A DNA stretch of 64,000 bases from Methanocella conradii HZ254 (GCF_000251105.1 NC_017034.1:2314439-2378438); one strand, 5' to 3'; numbered from the stretch's first letter, positions 51,695 through 61,481 are shown. The notes: generated from the sequence alone by a model not told the origin. Translations and numbers: made by a program.

Positions 51695-54600
51695 TCAAGG
51701 GTCAGCCTTTATAGGATGCTTTACCTTAACCGAGCCCGCGGCACATCCCTCCCTTTTAATCTCGAGGTACTCGTTAAGAGACTTGATGCTCATCCTGCTC
51801 TTGCCCATGGCGCTGATGGCGTCTGCGGACGCCCTGGCAGCCTGGATGGTCGTCACGTAGGGCACCTCAAAGTCGACGGCAGCCCGCCTGATACGGCTTC
51901 CATCCTTCCTCGCCATCTTTGACGTCGGGGTATTAATGATGAGGTCCACCTTGCCCTTACGCATCAAATCAATTACGTTGGGGCTGCCCTCATGAACCTT
52001 GCTTATGAGAGTCACAGGGATGCCCCGAGCCTCAAGGTACTTCTTGGTGCCAGAGGTGCCGATGAGCTTAAGGCCGTTAGACTGCAGCTTACGGGCGATG
52101 CGAGCCATCTCCTCCTTGTCTTCATCCCTGACCGAGATGAACACCGTGCCCTGGGTGGGGAGAGTGTTGAAGGCTGACTGCTCGGCCTTGAAGAACGCCT
52201 TTCCGAAGTCCGTGTCGATGCCCATTACCTCTCCTGTGGAGCGCATCTCCGGCCCCAAGAGTGGGTCCGCTCCAGGCAGCTTATCGAAGGGAAGCACGAC
52301 TTCCTTTACCGAGACGTACTTCGGCTTTGGCTCCTCGGTATAGCCCATATCTTTCAACGTGTAGCCTATTATCGCCTTTGCCGCTATCTTTGCCAGCGGC
52401 ACCCCAGTAGCCTTGCTCACGAACGGTATGGTCCTCGAAGACCTGGGGTTGGCCTCCAGCACGTATACCTTGCCATCCTTATATGCCATCTGTATATTTA
52501 TGCAGCCCTTGACGTGAAGCGCCAGGGCAATCTTTTTAACTATTTCTCGTACGCGGTCCTGGACCTCTTGCGGGAGCGACTGGGGCGGGATTACGCATGC
52601 CGAGTCTCCCGAGTGTATGCCCGCCTCCTCTATGTGCTCCATGATGGCTCCTATTAAGACGTCCTTTCCATCGCTCACGGCGTCCACGTCTATCTCTATG
52701 GCGTTCTCAAGGAAGTCGTCGATGAGAACCGGGTGCTTTCTAGACACTTTCACGGCTTCCGCCATGTACCTCTCCAGGTCGGCCTCGTCATACACGATTT
52801 CCATGGCCCTGCCGCCCAGGACATACGACGGCCTCACCAGTATGGGGTAGCCGATGCGCCTGGCCTCTACCTTCGCCTCCTCCGTCGAGTAGGCGATGCC
52901 ATGCTCCGGCTGGAGGATGCCCATCTCCTTCATCATCCTCCCCCATAAATCCCTGTCCTCAGCTATGTTCATGTCGTCTGGGCTGGTGCCAATTATGATG
53001 GTGCCTAAATCCTTACGCCTGTTCAGCTCCATCTGGAGGGGTATGGCCATGTTGACCGAGGTCTGGCCGCCGAACTGGACCATCACTCCGTAAGGCCGCT
53101 CCTTCTCGATGACGTTCATGACGTGCTCCAGGGTTATCGGCTCGAAGAACAGCTTGTCGGACACGTCGAAGTCGGTGGACACGGTCTCCGGGTTGTTGTT
53201 AATGATATGGGCCTCTATGCCCGACTCCCTCAAGGCGTTTACCGCGTGCACCGTACAATAGTCAAACTCGATGCCCTGGCCTATCCTTATGGGGCCTGCG
53301 CCTATTATGAGCACCTTTTTCCTGTTTGAGGGGACGAGCTCGCACTCCTGCTCGTATGTGGAGTAGTAGTATGGGGTTTTTGCGGCGAACTCGGCGGCGC
53401 AGGTGTCTACCATCTTGAACGTTGGCAGGATGCCGTACCTGTGCCTCAGGTCGCTGACCTCCTCTGGCGTGATGCCGTGCAGCTCCGCTATCCACTCGTC
53501 GGTGAAGCCCATCCGCTTCGCCTTTAAGAGCGTTTCCTTGCCGATATCAGCCTTGAGAGTCTCTGCCATGTCCACGATATTCTTAATCTTACGGATAAAC
53601 CAGGGGTCAATATTAGTAAGCCTCGCTATCTGCTCGATGGTGAAGGCGCCCGTCTGCAAGGCCTTATATATCACAAAAAGCCGCTCATGAGTTGGATTTT
53701 TAAGCAGGTCGGCCATCTCCGCCTTCGACCAGTTACCGTAGCCCCAGAACTCGCTTATGTCTAAAGAGTTCACTGCCTTCTGCAGCGCCTCCTCAAATGT
53801 GCGCCCAATGGCCATGACCTCCCCTGTAGACTTCATCGACGTGGTGATGTGCTTGTCCGCGTTCTTGAACTTGTCAAAGGGCCAGCGCGGTATCTTCACG
53901 ACCACGTAGTCTATCGTAGGCTCGAAAGAGGCGGGGGTCTCCATGGTCACTTTGTTTTGTATTTCGTGGAGGTTGAGGCCTATCGCTATCTTGGCGGCGA
54001 TGCGTGCTATTGGGTATCCCGTGGCTTTGCTGGCGAGGGCGGATGACCTCGATACCCTTGGATTGACCTCGACGACGCGATAGTCGCCGTCTTTCCACGC
54101 GAACTGGATGTTGCAGCCCCCTTCTATGCCGAGGGACCTGATTATCTTGATGGCCGCCGAGCGGAGCGTCTGGTGGTCTTCATCAGAGAGAGTCTGGGAG
54201 GGCGTCACCACTATAGACTCGCCCGTGTGTATGCCCATCGGGTCGATATTCTCCATGTTGCAGATGGTTATACAGGTATCATTGGCGTCCCTCATGACCT
54301 CGTACTCGAACTCCTTCCAGCCTAATACGCTCTCCTCTACGAGTACCTGGTGTATGCGGGAGCGCTTCAGCCCCAGCTCGACTATATGCTTTAATTCTTG
54401 TACGGTGTGGGCTACTCCGCTTCCCGTGCCGCCAAGCGTGAAAGCCGACCTGACTATGAGCGGGAGGCCGAGCTTATCAACGACGGCGACCGCCTCTTCT
54501 ACGGAGTGGCAGGCGTATGAGCGTGGCACCTTCTCGCCGATGGCCTCCATGGCGTGCTTGAACCGGTCCCTGTCCTCCGTATCGTAGATGGCCTTAAGGG

Positions 54601-54955
54601 GCGTCCCGAGTATCTTTACCCCATACTTATCGAGCACGCCCATCTCGGCAAGCTCAGAGGTGATGTTCAGGCCAGTCTGGCCCCCCAGGCCGGCGAGTAT
54701 CCCGTCCGGGCGCTCCCTCTCAATGATCTGGGCGACCACGTCAGGCGTCAGTGGCTCTATATACACGGCGTCCGCCATCTCCGGGTCCGTCATAATCGTG
54801 GCAGGGTTAGAGTTTACCAGGACTACTTCTATGCCTTCTTCCCGGAGGGAGCGGCATGCCTGGCTCCCCGAGAAGTCGAACTCGGCGGCCTGGCCGATTA
54901 AAATAGGGCCGCTACCTATGAGCAGTACTTTCTTTATGTCAGGACGCTTAGGCAT
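51695..54955 (-). CDS. carB: Carbamoyl-phosphate synthase large subunit
   Basis: CarB (1086 aa from ATG 54955) makes carbamoyl phosphate from bicarbonate, ammonia and two ATP for arginine and pyrimidine synthesis. The two homologous ATP-grasp halves are visible: KKVLLIGSGPILIGQAAEFD at the start and KKVLIIGAGPIRIGQGIEFD about residue 550. Metal-binding EVNPR and EANPRSSRT loops and a C-terminal MGS-like allosteric domain (LKLIGTSGTKKYLEARGI) are also seen. It overlaps the carA stop by 8 nt. Confidence 0.97.
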   Translation of the reverse strand: MPKRPDIKKVLLIGSGPILIGQAAEFDFSGSQACRSLREEGIEVVLVNSNPATIMTDPEMADAVYIEPLTPDVVAQIIERERPDGILAGLGGQTGLNITSELAEMGVLDKYGVKILGTPLKAIYDTEDRDRFKHAMEAIGEKVPRSYACHSVEEAVAVVDKLGLPLIVRSAFTLGGTGSGVAHTVQELKHIVELGLKRSRIHQVLVEESVLGWKEFEYEVMRDANDTCITICNMENIDPMGIHTGESIVVTPSQTLSDEDHQTLRSAAIKIIRSLGIEGGCNIQFAWKDGDYRVVEVNPRVSRSSALASKATGYPIARIAAKIAIGLNLHEIQNKVTMETPASFEPTIDYVVVKIPRWPFDKFKNADKHITTSMKSTGEVMAIGRTFEEALQKAVNSLDISEFWGYGNWSKAEMADLLKNPTHERLFVIYKALQTGAFTIEQIARLTNIDPWFIRKIKNIVDMAETLKADIGKETLLKAKRMGFTDEWIAELHGITPEEVSDLRHRYGILPTFKMVDTCAAEFAAKTPYYYSTYEQECELVPSNRKKVLIIGAGPIRIGQGIEFDYCTVHAVNALRESGIEAHIINNNPETVSTDFDVSDKLFFEPITLEHVMNVIEKERPYGVMVQFGGQTSVNMAIPLQMELNRRKDLGTIIIGTSPDDMNIAEDRDLWGRMMKEMGILQPEHGIAYSTEEAKVEARRIGYPILVRPSYVLGGRAMEIVYDEADLERYMAEAVKVSRKHPVLIDDFLENAIEIDVDAVSDGKDVLIGAIMEHIEEAGIHSGDSACVIPPQSLPQEVQDRVREIVKKIALALHVKGCINIQMAYKDGKVYVLEANPRSSRTIPFVSKATGVPLAKIAAKAIIGYTLKDMGYTEEPKPKYVSVKEVVLPFDKLPGADPLLGPEMRSTGEVMGIDTDFGKAFFKAEQSAFNTLPTQGTVFISVRDEDKEEMARIARKLQSNGLKLIGTSGTKKYLEARGIPVTLISKVHEGSPNVIDLMRKGKVDLIINTPTSKMARKDGSRIRRAAVDFEVPYVTTIQAARASADAISAMGKSRMSIKSLNEYLEIKREGCAAGSVKVKHPIKADP

Positions 54956-56021
54956 GGCTCTCACCCGCCTTTTTTACTATCATATCGAAGAGCCAGTTCG
55001 TATCCCTCGGCCCAGGGCACGCCTCCGGGTGGTACTGGACGCTCATGATGCGCATCCTATCGTTTTTCATTGCCTCGACGGTGCCATCGTTAGCGTTAGT
55101 CTGCGTGACCTCGAGGCCCGTGCCCCCGACGCTCTGCGGGTCTACTGCGTAGCCGTGGTTCTGGCTCGTGATGTACACCTTCTTCTCAACTAGGTCTATT
55201 ACCGGCTGGTTTGCCCCCCTGTGGCCGAACTTGAGCTTGTAGGTATTGGCCCCCATGGCCAGCCCTATGATCTGGTGCCCGAGGCATATCCCGAATAGCG
55301 GCAGGTTCCCGGCTGCCTGTCTGGCGACCTCTATCCCGTTCCTGGCATCCTGGGGGTCGCCCGGCCCATTAGATAATAGGATGGCGTCCGGCCTATAATC
55401 CATGACTGCCTGATAAGAAGTGGTGGCGGGCACCACGATGACGTTTACCCCCCTCCGGGCGAGGCTATTGACTATGTTCTTCTTAACCCCGAAGTCCATG
55501 ACCACGATGCGGGGGCCATTGCCCTTTATCTCGTAGGGCTGCCTGCACGTCACCTTCTCAATCAGCCTATGATCCATCTCCATGCCCCTTGCTAGCTCGC
55601 AGGCCTTCTCGCCATCGTCGCTCCCTACGATGAGGGCCGAGCGCATGGTGCCATGCCTTCTCGTCTTAATCGTGAGCATGCGCGTGTCCACCTCCGCGAT
55701 GCCCGAAACCCCCTCCCTGCAAAGAAACTCGTCAAGAGACATCCTATATCGTGGATGCGACGGGTGCACGCACTTCTCGCGGACCACGAGTGCCTCCGCC
55801 TTGATGCCATCAGACTGAAAACTCTCAGGGTTAACCCCGTAGTTGCCGATCAAAGGATAAGTGAAAAGGAGTATCTGGCCCTTATACGAGGGATCGGTGA
55901 GCGCTTCCTCATAGCCCGTGTATGGCGTCGCAAAAACAAGCTCGCCAAGGGTTACGCCCTCGCGGCCGAAACCCTCCCCGACCACGTAGGTGCCATCTTC
56001 CAGCCCAAGTACTGCCTTCAT
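54948..56021 (-). CDS. carA: Carbamoyl-phosphate synthase small subunit
   Basis: CarA (357 aa from ATG 56021) is the glutaminase subunit that supplies ammonia to CarB. It has the CPSase small-chain N-terminal domain (ATPYTGYEEALTDPSYKGQI) and a class I amidotransferase domain with the Cys nucleophile in FGICLGHQIIGLA and the His-Glu pair in QYHPEACPGP. The upstream frame extension (MRVCSKGILN) lacks family similarity. carA and carB form one operon. Confidence 0.96.
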   Translation of the reverse strand: MKAVLGLEDGTYVVGEGFGREGVTLGELVFATPYTGYEEALTDPSYKGQILLFTYPLIGNYGVNPESFQSDGIKAEALVVREKCVHPSHPRYRMSLDEFLCREGVSGIAEVDTRMLTIKTRRHGTMRSALIVGSDDGEKACELARGMEMDHRLIEKVTCRQPYEIKGNGPRIVVMDFGVKKNIVNSLARRGVNVIVVPATTSYQAVMDYRPDAILLSNGPGDPQDARNGIEVARQAAGNLPLFGICLGHQIIGLAMGANTYKLKFGHRGANQPVIDLVEKKVYITSQNHGYAVDPQSVGGTGLEVTQTNANDGTVEAMKNDRMRIMSVQYHPEACPGPRDTNWLFDMIVKKAGESHA

Positions 56022-56242
56022 GTTTAAGATACCTTTGCTACATACCCGCATCTCTATTAAATATTTTGCGATAGGCTTCGGGAGGGCGACTCCGGCGTCC
56101 CACTCTGGGATTTTTATAAGCGGCGGGCGATGATTTATTGTATGCCCCCCTGTGGCAGAAAAAATTAAACGGCAAATGCTATGGGTCTAAGAACTAGGAT
56201 TTCCGCAGGCGCAGTTCGACGGGTATGAAAAGAGGGATTGTA

Positions 56243-56677
56243 TCACCCATGGTGGTTCCCTGTAATAGATACGTGATCCGATAAAAGGAAAACCGCGCCC
56301 ATTAGCAGATATCCGATGATACCCGATATACCGTAAGATATATCGATGCGTGCATAGGAAATCGCCGTAAGCGCAAAAAGCCACAGGCAAAATCCAAGCG
56401 CCATTCCCTTTATGACCTTCAAATCGAAGCGCCGTTTCTTCTCGCTATTTCGCGCGAAGGCCACGAGGACGATAAAATGCCCTATGAATATGAAAAGCGG
56501 CGCCGGACCGAATAATATCCAGCTGAACATCGGACTGGTAAACAGTGAATACGTCGGTTCCGGCCCATACGCGGGGATTAGAAAAAGCCTTACCAGTGTC
56601 GTCAGAACGATGGCCCATGCGGCAAACATCGTAGCGCCGAATAAACATCCGACGATGTCCTGCATAGTATCGCCCAT
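56243..56677 (-). CDS. Four-helix membrane protein of unknown function
   Basis: The 144-aa protein has four hydrophobic segments (about residues 9-31, 47-72, 87-107 and 113-133). Between helices are charged loops (NSEKKRRFDLKVIKG). No family is recognised. With the next two genes upstream it forms a same-strand group of small envelope proteins. Confidence 0.6.
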   Translation of the reverse strand: MGDTMQDIVGCLFGATMFAAWAIVLTTLVRLFLIPAYGPEPTYSLFTSPMFSWILFGPAPLFIFIGHFIVLVAFARNSEKKRRFDLKVIKGMALGFCLWLFALTAISYARIDISYGISGIIGYLLMGAVFLLSDHVSITGNHHG

Positions 56678-56714
56678 AAAACATCCCCAGTAAAAAATAA
56701 AAAATTATTAGTAT

Positions 56715-57050
56715 TTAAGGGCTTCCGGCGCTAACATCGTCCCATAAGGTATACGTAGAGACCCTCAAGTATAGGGGGACAAATGCACCGATGATATATG
56801 GCGGCCAGATGTTTATATAGAACGTCTTAAACCCTATCTGCTTTCCATACCAGAACCAGATGCAGTTACTTTCATCCATCAATATATTGCACGCCGGTCC
56901 GGTCAATATCTGCCCGATGAGCGCACCTATCACGGAACCAAGGACGCCTCCATATCCTCCGCCCAGCCTGAGCCCGATCAGCCCGCCGATTGCAACGCCA
57001 AGGCCCACCGGGGACAGGCTGGCCATCGACCTCGAATCGTACTGATTCAT
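56715..57050 (-). CDS. Gly-rich membrane protein of unknown function
   Basis: The product (111 aa from ATG 57050; GTG 57062 is in frame) has a long Gly-zipper-like hydrophobic stretch (GLGVAIGGLIGLRLGGGYGG then VLGSVIGALIGQ), followed by a Trp/Tyr-rich second half with another hydrophobic part. Gly-zipper domains help membrane insertion or oligomerisation. No further assignment is possible. Confidence 0.55.
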   Translation of the reverse strand: MNQYDSRSMASLSPVGLGVAIGGLIGLRLGGGYGGVLGSVIGALIGQILTGPACNILMDESNCIWFWYGKQIGFKTFYINIWPPYIIGAFVPLYLRVSTYTLWDDVSAGSP

Positions 57051-57092
57051 CTGGCAGTGCACTAGCTTATTTCCGTCGTAAACCCAATCCCT

Positions 57093-57634
57093 TCAGGTCT
57101 GGATGCCGTAGTATGACCGGTCGGCATGTGGATACTTGACGCTACCCCCTTTCACCATCCGGATGCCATCCCACCAATAGTAGGTTTCTCCGGACATCGT
57201 ATATATCGTCGACTGCGTGCCTATTTTTGGGAGTTATCCATTAGCATCGCCGAGGCAGCACCAGGCTCGAGCGGATCATATGATGTCGTTACGGAAGAGA
57301 CCTTTCCGCCGGAGATGAACTTAGTAAAGTATTTATCGCCACTTTTCGTAACTTGAACGTTGAACTGGCTTTTCTCCCCAGTCTTCATATTGTTATATAA
57401 TATCGTCGCATCGGTATGCTCCTTATTGGCTTTGATCGTAAACAACAGGTAATCTACCTGGAATATCTGGGATGTCGGCGTATTCTCAATTATTTTTATG
57501 TGTTTCTCATTCCCCGTGGCCGTGCTGGTATCGATCGCTTTTTGGGAAGATGCCATCGTCGGTACAGCGGTCACCACTAATAGCATCATCAGGGCGACCG
57601 GTATGCATAGGATTTTATTCATTTTAATTTCCAT
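57093..57634 (-). pseudogene. Small exported protein, probably frameshifted near its C-terminus
   Basis: ATG 57634 (AGGAAG ribosome site) starts MEIKMNKILCIPVALMMLL, a signal peptide cleaved near MASS, then a domain with KIIENTPTSQIFQVDYLLFT. The first frame stops at 57221 after DNSQK. One extra A in the A5 run at about 57225-57229 would continue it with IGTQSTIYTMSGETYYWWDG and a further 23 or so residues to a stop at 57093. That tail looks protein-like (Trp/Tyr-rich, PHADRSYYG). Either the gene ends early or a base is missing. Confidence 0.55.
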
Positions 57635-57734
57635 TGCTTTTCTTCCTGTAAGATCATTCCACGCTTTCGCGTGTACTCCCGTTTTAGGATGGATGCATCT
57701 TTGGAGGCAAGCCGGAGTGTTTGAAGAGGGCATG

Positions 57735-58266
57735 TTTTAAGTAAGATTGGAGCGTATATTGGCCTGTCTTTTTGGCCATGAGGCTCTTCTAATAATTGAA
57801 ATACCAGCCCTTTCCTCACGCCTGAGGATGAAATCGAGGTAAGCAAGCTATCAGGCATCATGAGCCATCACCTATCATTTGCCTTCCCCCACAAGTTTGC
57901 CTTAATGTAATATTATAACAGCAAGTAATAATTTAATGAGTAAGCCATTATTTTTATTTTATGTCCAGACCATATAAATGAAAAATACATAGAATATACA
58001 TAGAATGTATAAAGGCATAAAAATTAAACAGCCGCCAACTTAAGCTTCATGGTGGCAGGATGCTGAAAGGGCAATCAGGCTGGAGATTTTACATAATATT
58101 ATGATTTTCGGCCACACGTTTAGTAGGTCGGGTTTTAAACTCTGGCATCGTAAAAGTTATAGCGAAAAAGTAGCCATGATGGCCTGTAATCAATAGTTTA
58201 CGGAATAAATGATAAATAGCCGACAAATTCATAGATATATTAATTGAATCATGGAGAAGTAATCAT
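57735..58266. other. Intergenic region before fba
   Basis: Mostly AT-rich. Small hairpins CCTCA/TGAGG (about 57814-57827) and GGCC/GGCC (57750-57767) and a short direct repeat ACATAGAAT (about 57988-58008) are visible. An AT-rich promoter region and a GGAGAAG ribosome site precede the fba ATG. No convincing gene is seen; an 80-codon minus-strand frame is not supported. Confidence 0.4.
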
Positions 58267-59190
58267 ATGATATTTTCAACTTTGAAAGAGGTTTTGGATA
58301 GGGCCAGGGACGGCAAGTACGCCGTCGGGGCTTTTAACATAAACAACATGGAGATAGCGAAGGCGATCGGCGGCGCTGCAAAGGAGGAGAGGTCCCCGGT
58401 TATACTGGCGACCTCGCCCAGCGCAATAAAGTACGCAGGGATAGAGTATATTTATGAGATTGCGCGGGTTACGGCGGCAAAGTCTGGCGTGCCAACCGTG
58501 CTTCACCTCGACCACGGGACGACATTTGAGGATTGCGTTAAGTGTATCCGCCATGGATGGTCGTCGGTGATGTTTGATGGCTCTAAGCTTCCGCTGGAGG
58601 AGAACATAAGGCAGACCGCCGAGATAGTGAGGATAGCCCATGCGGCGGGAGTATCGGTGGAGGCCGAGCTGGGGAGGCTCGCAGGGGTGGAGGGGCACGT
58701 CTCGGTCGCGGAAAGGGATGCCATCTTTACGAACCCGGACGAGGCGAAGCTGTTCGTGGAGAGGACGGGCGTGGACGCCCTCGCCGTGGCAATCGGGACC
58801 TCTCATGGGGCCTACAAGTTCAAGGGGGAGGCTGTGCTAGATTTTGAAAGGCTGGAGAAGATTGAGAGGCTTGTTAATATTCCAATCGTCTTGCACGGGG
58901 CTTCGGGCGTCCCGAAGGATGTTTTGGAGAAGGCGGCAAAGTACGGCGCAAGGCTGCCCGGAGCCGCGGGAGTGCCCGATGAGGCGATAAGGAAGGCGAT
59001 AAGCCTGGGGGTCGCCAAGATTAACATCGATACGGATATAAGGCTGGCCATGACGGCGGCGATAAGGCAGGTGCTAGCTGAGCACCCGGAGGAGTTCGAC
59101 CCCAGAAAGATAATGGGGCCGGCGGAGGACGCCATGAAGGCGGTGGCGAAGGGTAAGATGCAATTGTTCGGAAGCTCTGGGAGGGCTTAG
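58267..59190 (+). CDS. fba: Class II fructose-bisphosphate aldolase
   Basis: The 307-aa zinc-dependent aldolase splits fructose-1,6-bisphosphate into the two triose phosphates. Metal and substrate motifs are visible: VLHLDHGTTFEDC (His/Asp), VEAELGRLAGVEGH, VAIGTSHGAYK (His), IVLHGASGV (His) and KINIDTDIRL. It is the bacterial-type class II family rather than the archaeal class I enzyme. It lies 2 nt before the PFK gene, forming a glycolytic pair. Confidence 0.93.
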   Translation: MIFSTLKEVLDRARDGKYAVGAFNINNMEIAKAIGGAAKEERSPVILATSPSAIKYAGIEYIYEIARVTAAKSGVPTVLHLDHGTTFEDCVKCIRHGWSSVMFDGSKLPLEENIRQTAEIVRIAHAAGVSVEAELGRLAGVEGHVSVAERDAIFTNPDEAKLFVERTGVDALAVAIGTSHGAYKFKGEAVLDFERLEKIERLVNIPIVLHGASGVPKDVLEKAAKYGARLPGAAGVPDEAIRKAISLGVAKINIDTDIRLAMTAAIRQVLAEHPEEFDPRKIMGPAEDAMKAVAKGKMQLFGSSGRA

Positions 59191-59192
59191 GC

Positions 59193-60224
59193 ATGATTAA
59201 GAGGATAGGCATCCTTACGGGCGGCGGAGACTGCCCGGGGCTGAACGCGGTCATAAGGGCCGTGGTGTATAAGGCGAGCGAGTATGGGTGGGAGGTGCTT
59301 GGCGTAAGGTATGGCTGGAAGGGGATGCTTGATGGGGACGCCGTTCCTCTCACGAAGGCCGACGTTAAGGATATTCTCCCGCTGGGCGGGACCATCCTGA
59401 AGACCTCCCGGACGAACCCATATAAAGTCGAGGCCGGAGAAGTGAAGGTCCTCGAGAACGCTAAAAGGATGAGCCTGGACTGCCTGGTGGCGGTGGGCGG
59501 CGAGGACACGCTGGGAGTGGCCTATAAGCTTACTAAGGCGGGCCTAAAGTGCGTCGGCGTGCCCAAGACCATAGACAACGACCTCGGGGCCACCGACTAT
59601 ACCTTTGGGTATCAGACTGCCGTGCAAATAGCTACCGACGCCATGGACAGGCTGCACACCACGGCGAAGAGCCACGACAGGGTGCTCGTTTGTGAGGTCA
59701 TGGGCCGCCACGCTGGCTGGATGACCACTGACGCGGGCATGGCGGCGAACGCCCACTGGATATTCATACCCGAGGAGAAGGGCAGCGTGGAGGAGTGCTG
59801 TAAGATGCTCAGGGAACGGTATGCGAGGGGCGAGAGGTACGGCATCATAGCCGTGGCGGAGGGGGCGGAGTTCAGCGACCTGGACGTAAAGCTCGCCTCG
59901 CAGACCACAGACGCCTTCGGGCACGTGAGGTTGGGCGGCATTGCCGAGACGCTGGCCAAAGAGATCGAGAAGCGCACGGGCTTTGAGACGAGGCACGTAG
60001 TGCTGGGGCATACCCAGAGGGGTGGCTCGCCCATCGCCTACGACCGCATCCTGGCCACCAGGCTGGGCTATAAGGCCGTCGAGATGATAAAAAACGGGCA
60101 GTTTGGCATGATGTCGAGCCTGCGAGGAGAAAAGATCGAGGCCGTGCCCATCGAGGAGGCCGTGAAGGCCCTTAAAACCGTGCCCCGCCAGTACTTTGAG
60201 GTCGCCAGGACGTTTTTCGGGTGA
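59193..60224 (+). CDS. 6-phosphofructokinase family enzyme, predicted PPi-dependent
   Basis: The 343-aa PFKA-family enzyme phosphorylates fructose-6-phosphate. N-terminal GGGDCPGLN, active-site PKTIDNDL and MGRHAGW, and TQRGGSP are visible. The nucleotide-site motif reads VGGEDTLG with Asp where ATP enzymes have Gly, and the next motif has Lys (PKTIDND) instead of Gly. Both changes mark the pyrophosphate-using group. Reversible PPi-PFK with aldolase would allow flux both ways between sugars and trioses. Most archaea use ADP-dependent kinases instead. Confidence 0.9.
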   Translation: MIKRIGILTGGGDCPGLNAVIRAVVYKASEYGWEVLGVRYGWKGMLDGDAVPLTKADVKDILPLGGTILKTSRTNPYKVEAGEVKVLENAKRMSLDCLVAVGGEDTLGVAYKLTKAGLKCVGVPKTIDNDLGATDYTFGYQTAVQIATDAMDRLHTTAKSHDRVLVCEVMGRHAGWMTTDAGMAANAHWIFIPEEKGSVEECCKMLRERYARGERYGIIAVAEGAEFSDLDVKLASQTTDAFGHVRLGGIAETLAKEIEKRTGFETRHVVLGHTQRGGSPIAYDRILATRLGYKAVEMIKNGQFGMMSSLRGEKIEAVPIEEAVKALKTVPRQYFEVARTFFG

Positions 60225-60281
60225 TGAAGCCCATCGCCCTTTTAATAACGTTTATTTATCATTAGCTCATTTTTTTATTGA

Positions 60282-61445
60282 ATGCGTTCACGCTCTCCGG
60301 GGCTTGTGGCGTTGGCCATGATGGCCCTGCTCGTCTTGCCCGTCGTACCCCAGGCTGCGGCCCAGAGCCCGCCCACCATAGAGGAGTATAGCCTCCCTAA
60401 TGGCACCGCATCAATAGACGTCATGTGCATTGATAGCCAGGGCGACGTGTGGCTCGCCCAGAGCTACCCTCCCATCCTCTACAGGTTCGACGCCACGGCC
60501 AAAGCGTTCGAAAGGCACGAGATACCCGTCAAGGGGGAGGCTCTTTTCAAGGGCATGAGCGCGGAGGGCAGCGAGTACATATGGCTCGCAGACCAGTCGG
60601 GACAGCAGATAATATGCTATGACGTCGCCAGGGACAAGTTCCATTATTTTACTCTCCCCGTAAAGCTGAACCCCTCGGACGTGATATCCGATGGAACCTA
60701 TCTCTGGGTTGGCTGTAACATGGAATTGGCGAGGATTTCCATCGAAGAGGCCAATACCACCCCCATGCGCGACTACTGGGTTGATAAGTACTTCGCGAAC
60801 ATCGTGGACATCGAGAGAGACCGAACGGGGAATATCTGGTTTGTCGAGTATTCGAGCAATAAGGTGGGCGGCTATGACAGGATGGTCGACCAGTCCGACC
60901 CGGATAATGCAATTAAGCTATTTCCCATCCCGACGCCCGACTCCGCCCCGACGTGCCTGGATATAGACTCGCAGGGCCGGCTCTGGTTCATCGAGAGCGG
61001 GCCCGGTAAGCTGGGGATGTTTGACACAAGCATGAATACATTTAAAGAACTTGACATGCCCGTGCTGGACGGATTAAAAGCATCCCCGAAGCGCCTGGCG
61101 GTCGATGGCGACGATTGCGTGTGGCTCACCGACCTGCCAAACAACCGAATCATAAAATACTACCCGTCGAAGGGCGTCTTCGTGCCCATAAGCTTGAACG
61201 GGAGCAGGGTTTACCCCACGTTTATCGACGTTGACGGCGATAAAGTATGGGTGCTTGAGAGCGGTGCCAGGTGCCTTGCGCTGGTCCGTGCCGACCCTCT
61301 TTATGGCTTCGTCGCCACTCCTACGCCCTCTCCTGCCTCCACGCCCGTGGCGACCCCTATCGTAAGCCCAACGCCTAAGCCTGCGCCAGGCCTCGGCCTG
61401 CTAGCAGCCATCGCCGCCCTAATGATAGCAAAAAAAAGCCCGTAG
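60282..61445 (+). CDS. Exported Vgb-like beta-propeller protein with C-terminal sorting-type helix
   Basis: The 387-aa product has a signal peptide (...VVPQAAAQS) and seven or so repeats of the type DSQGDVWLAQ, GSEYIWLADQ, DRTGNIWFVEY, DSQGRLWFIESG and DGDDCVWLTDL, matching the virginiamycin B lyase-like propeller. A Pro/Thr linker (TPTPSPASTPVATP) leads to PAPGLGLLAAIAALMIAKK, resembling a PGF-CTERM archaeosortase signal. Lyase activity cannot be assumed. Likely a surface-anchored binding protein. Confidence 0.8.
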   Translation: MRSRSPGLVALAMMALLVLPVVPQAAAQSPPTIEEYSLPNGTASIDVMCIDSQGDVWLAQSYPPILYRFDATAKAFERHEIPVKGEALFKGMSAEGSEYIWLADQSGQQIICYDVARDKFHYFTLPVKLNPSDVISDGTYLWVGCNMELARISIEEANTTPMRDYWVDKYFANIVDIERDRTGNIWFVEYSSNKVGGYDRMVDQSDPDNAIKLFPIPTPDSAPTCLDIDSQGRLWFIESGPGKLGMFDTSMNTFKELDMPVLDGLKASPKRLAVDGDDCVWLTDLPNNRIIKYYPSKGVFVPISLNGSRVYPTFIDVDGDKVWVLESGARCLALVRADPLYGFVATPTPSPASTPVATPIVSPTPKPAPGLGLLAAIAALMIAKKSP

Positions 61446-61449
61446 TTAA

Positions 61450-61475
61450 CCACGGCGTTCGCCGGGACGCCGTGG
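61450..61475. terminator. Bidirectional hairpin between the propeller gene and taw2
   Basis: CCACGGCGT and ACGCCGTGG form a perfect 9-bp stem with an 8-nt loop between convergent genes. Confidence 0.6.
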
Positions 61476-61481
61476 TCCTTA

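Noticed and set aside
57619..57861. 80-codon minus-strand frame upstream of the exported protein
   Set aside because: It overlaps the ribosome site and first codons of that gene, has mixed composition, no ribosome site and no recognised family.
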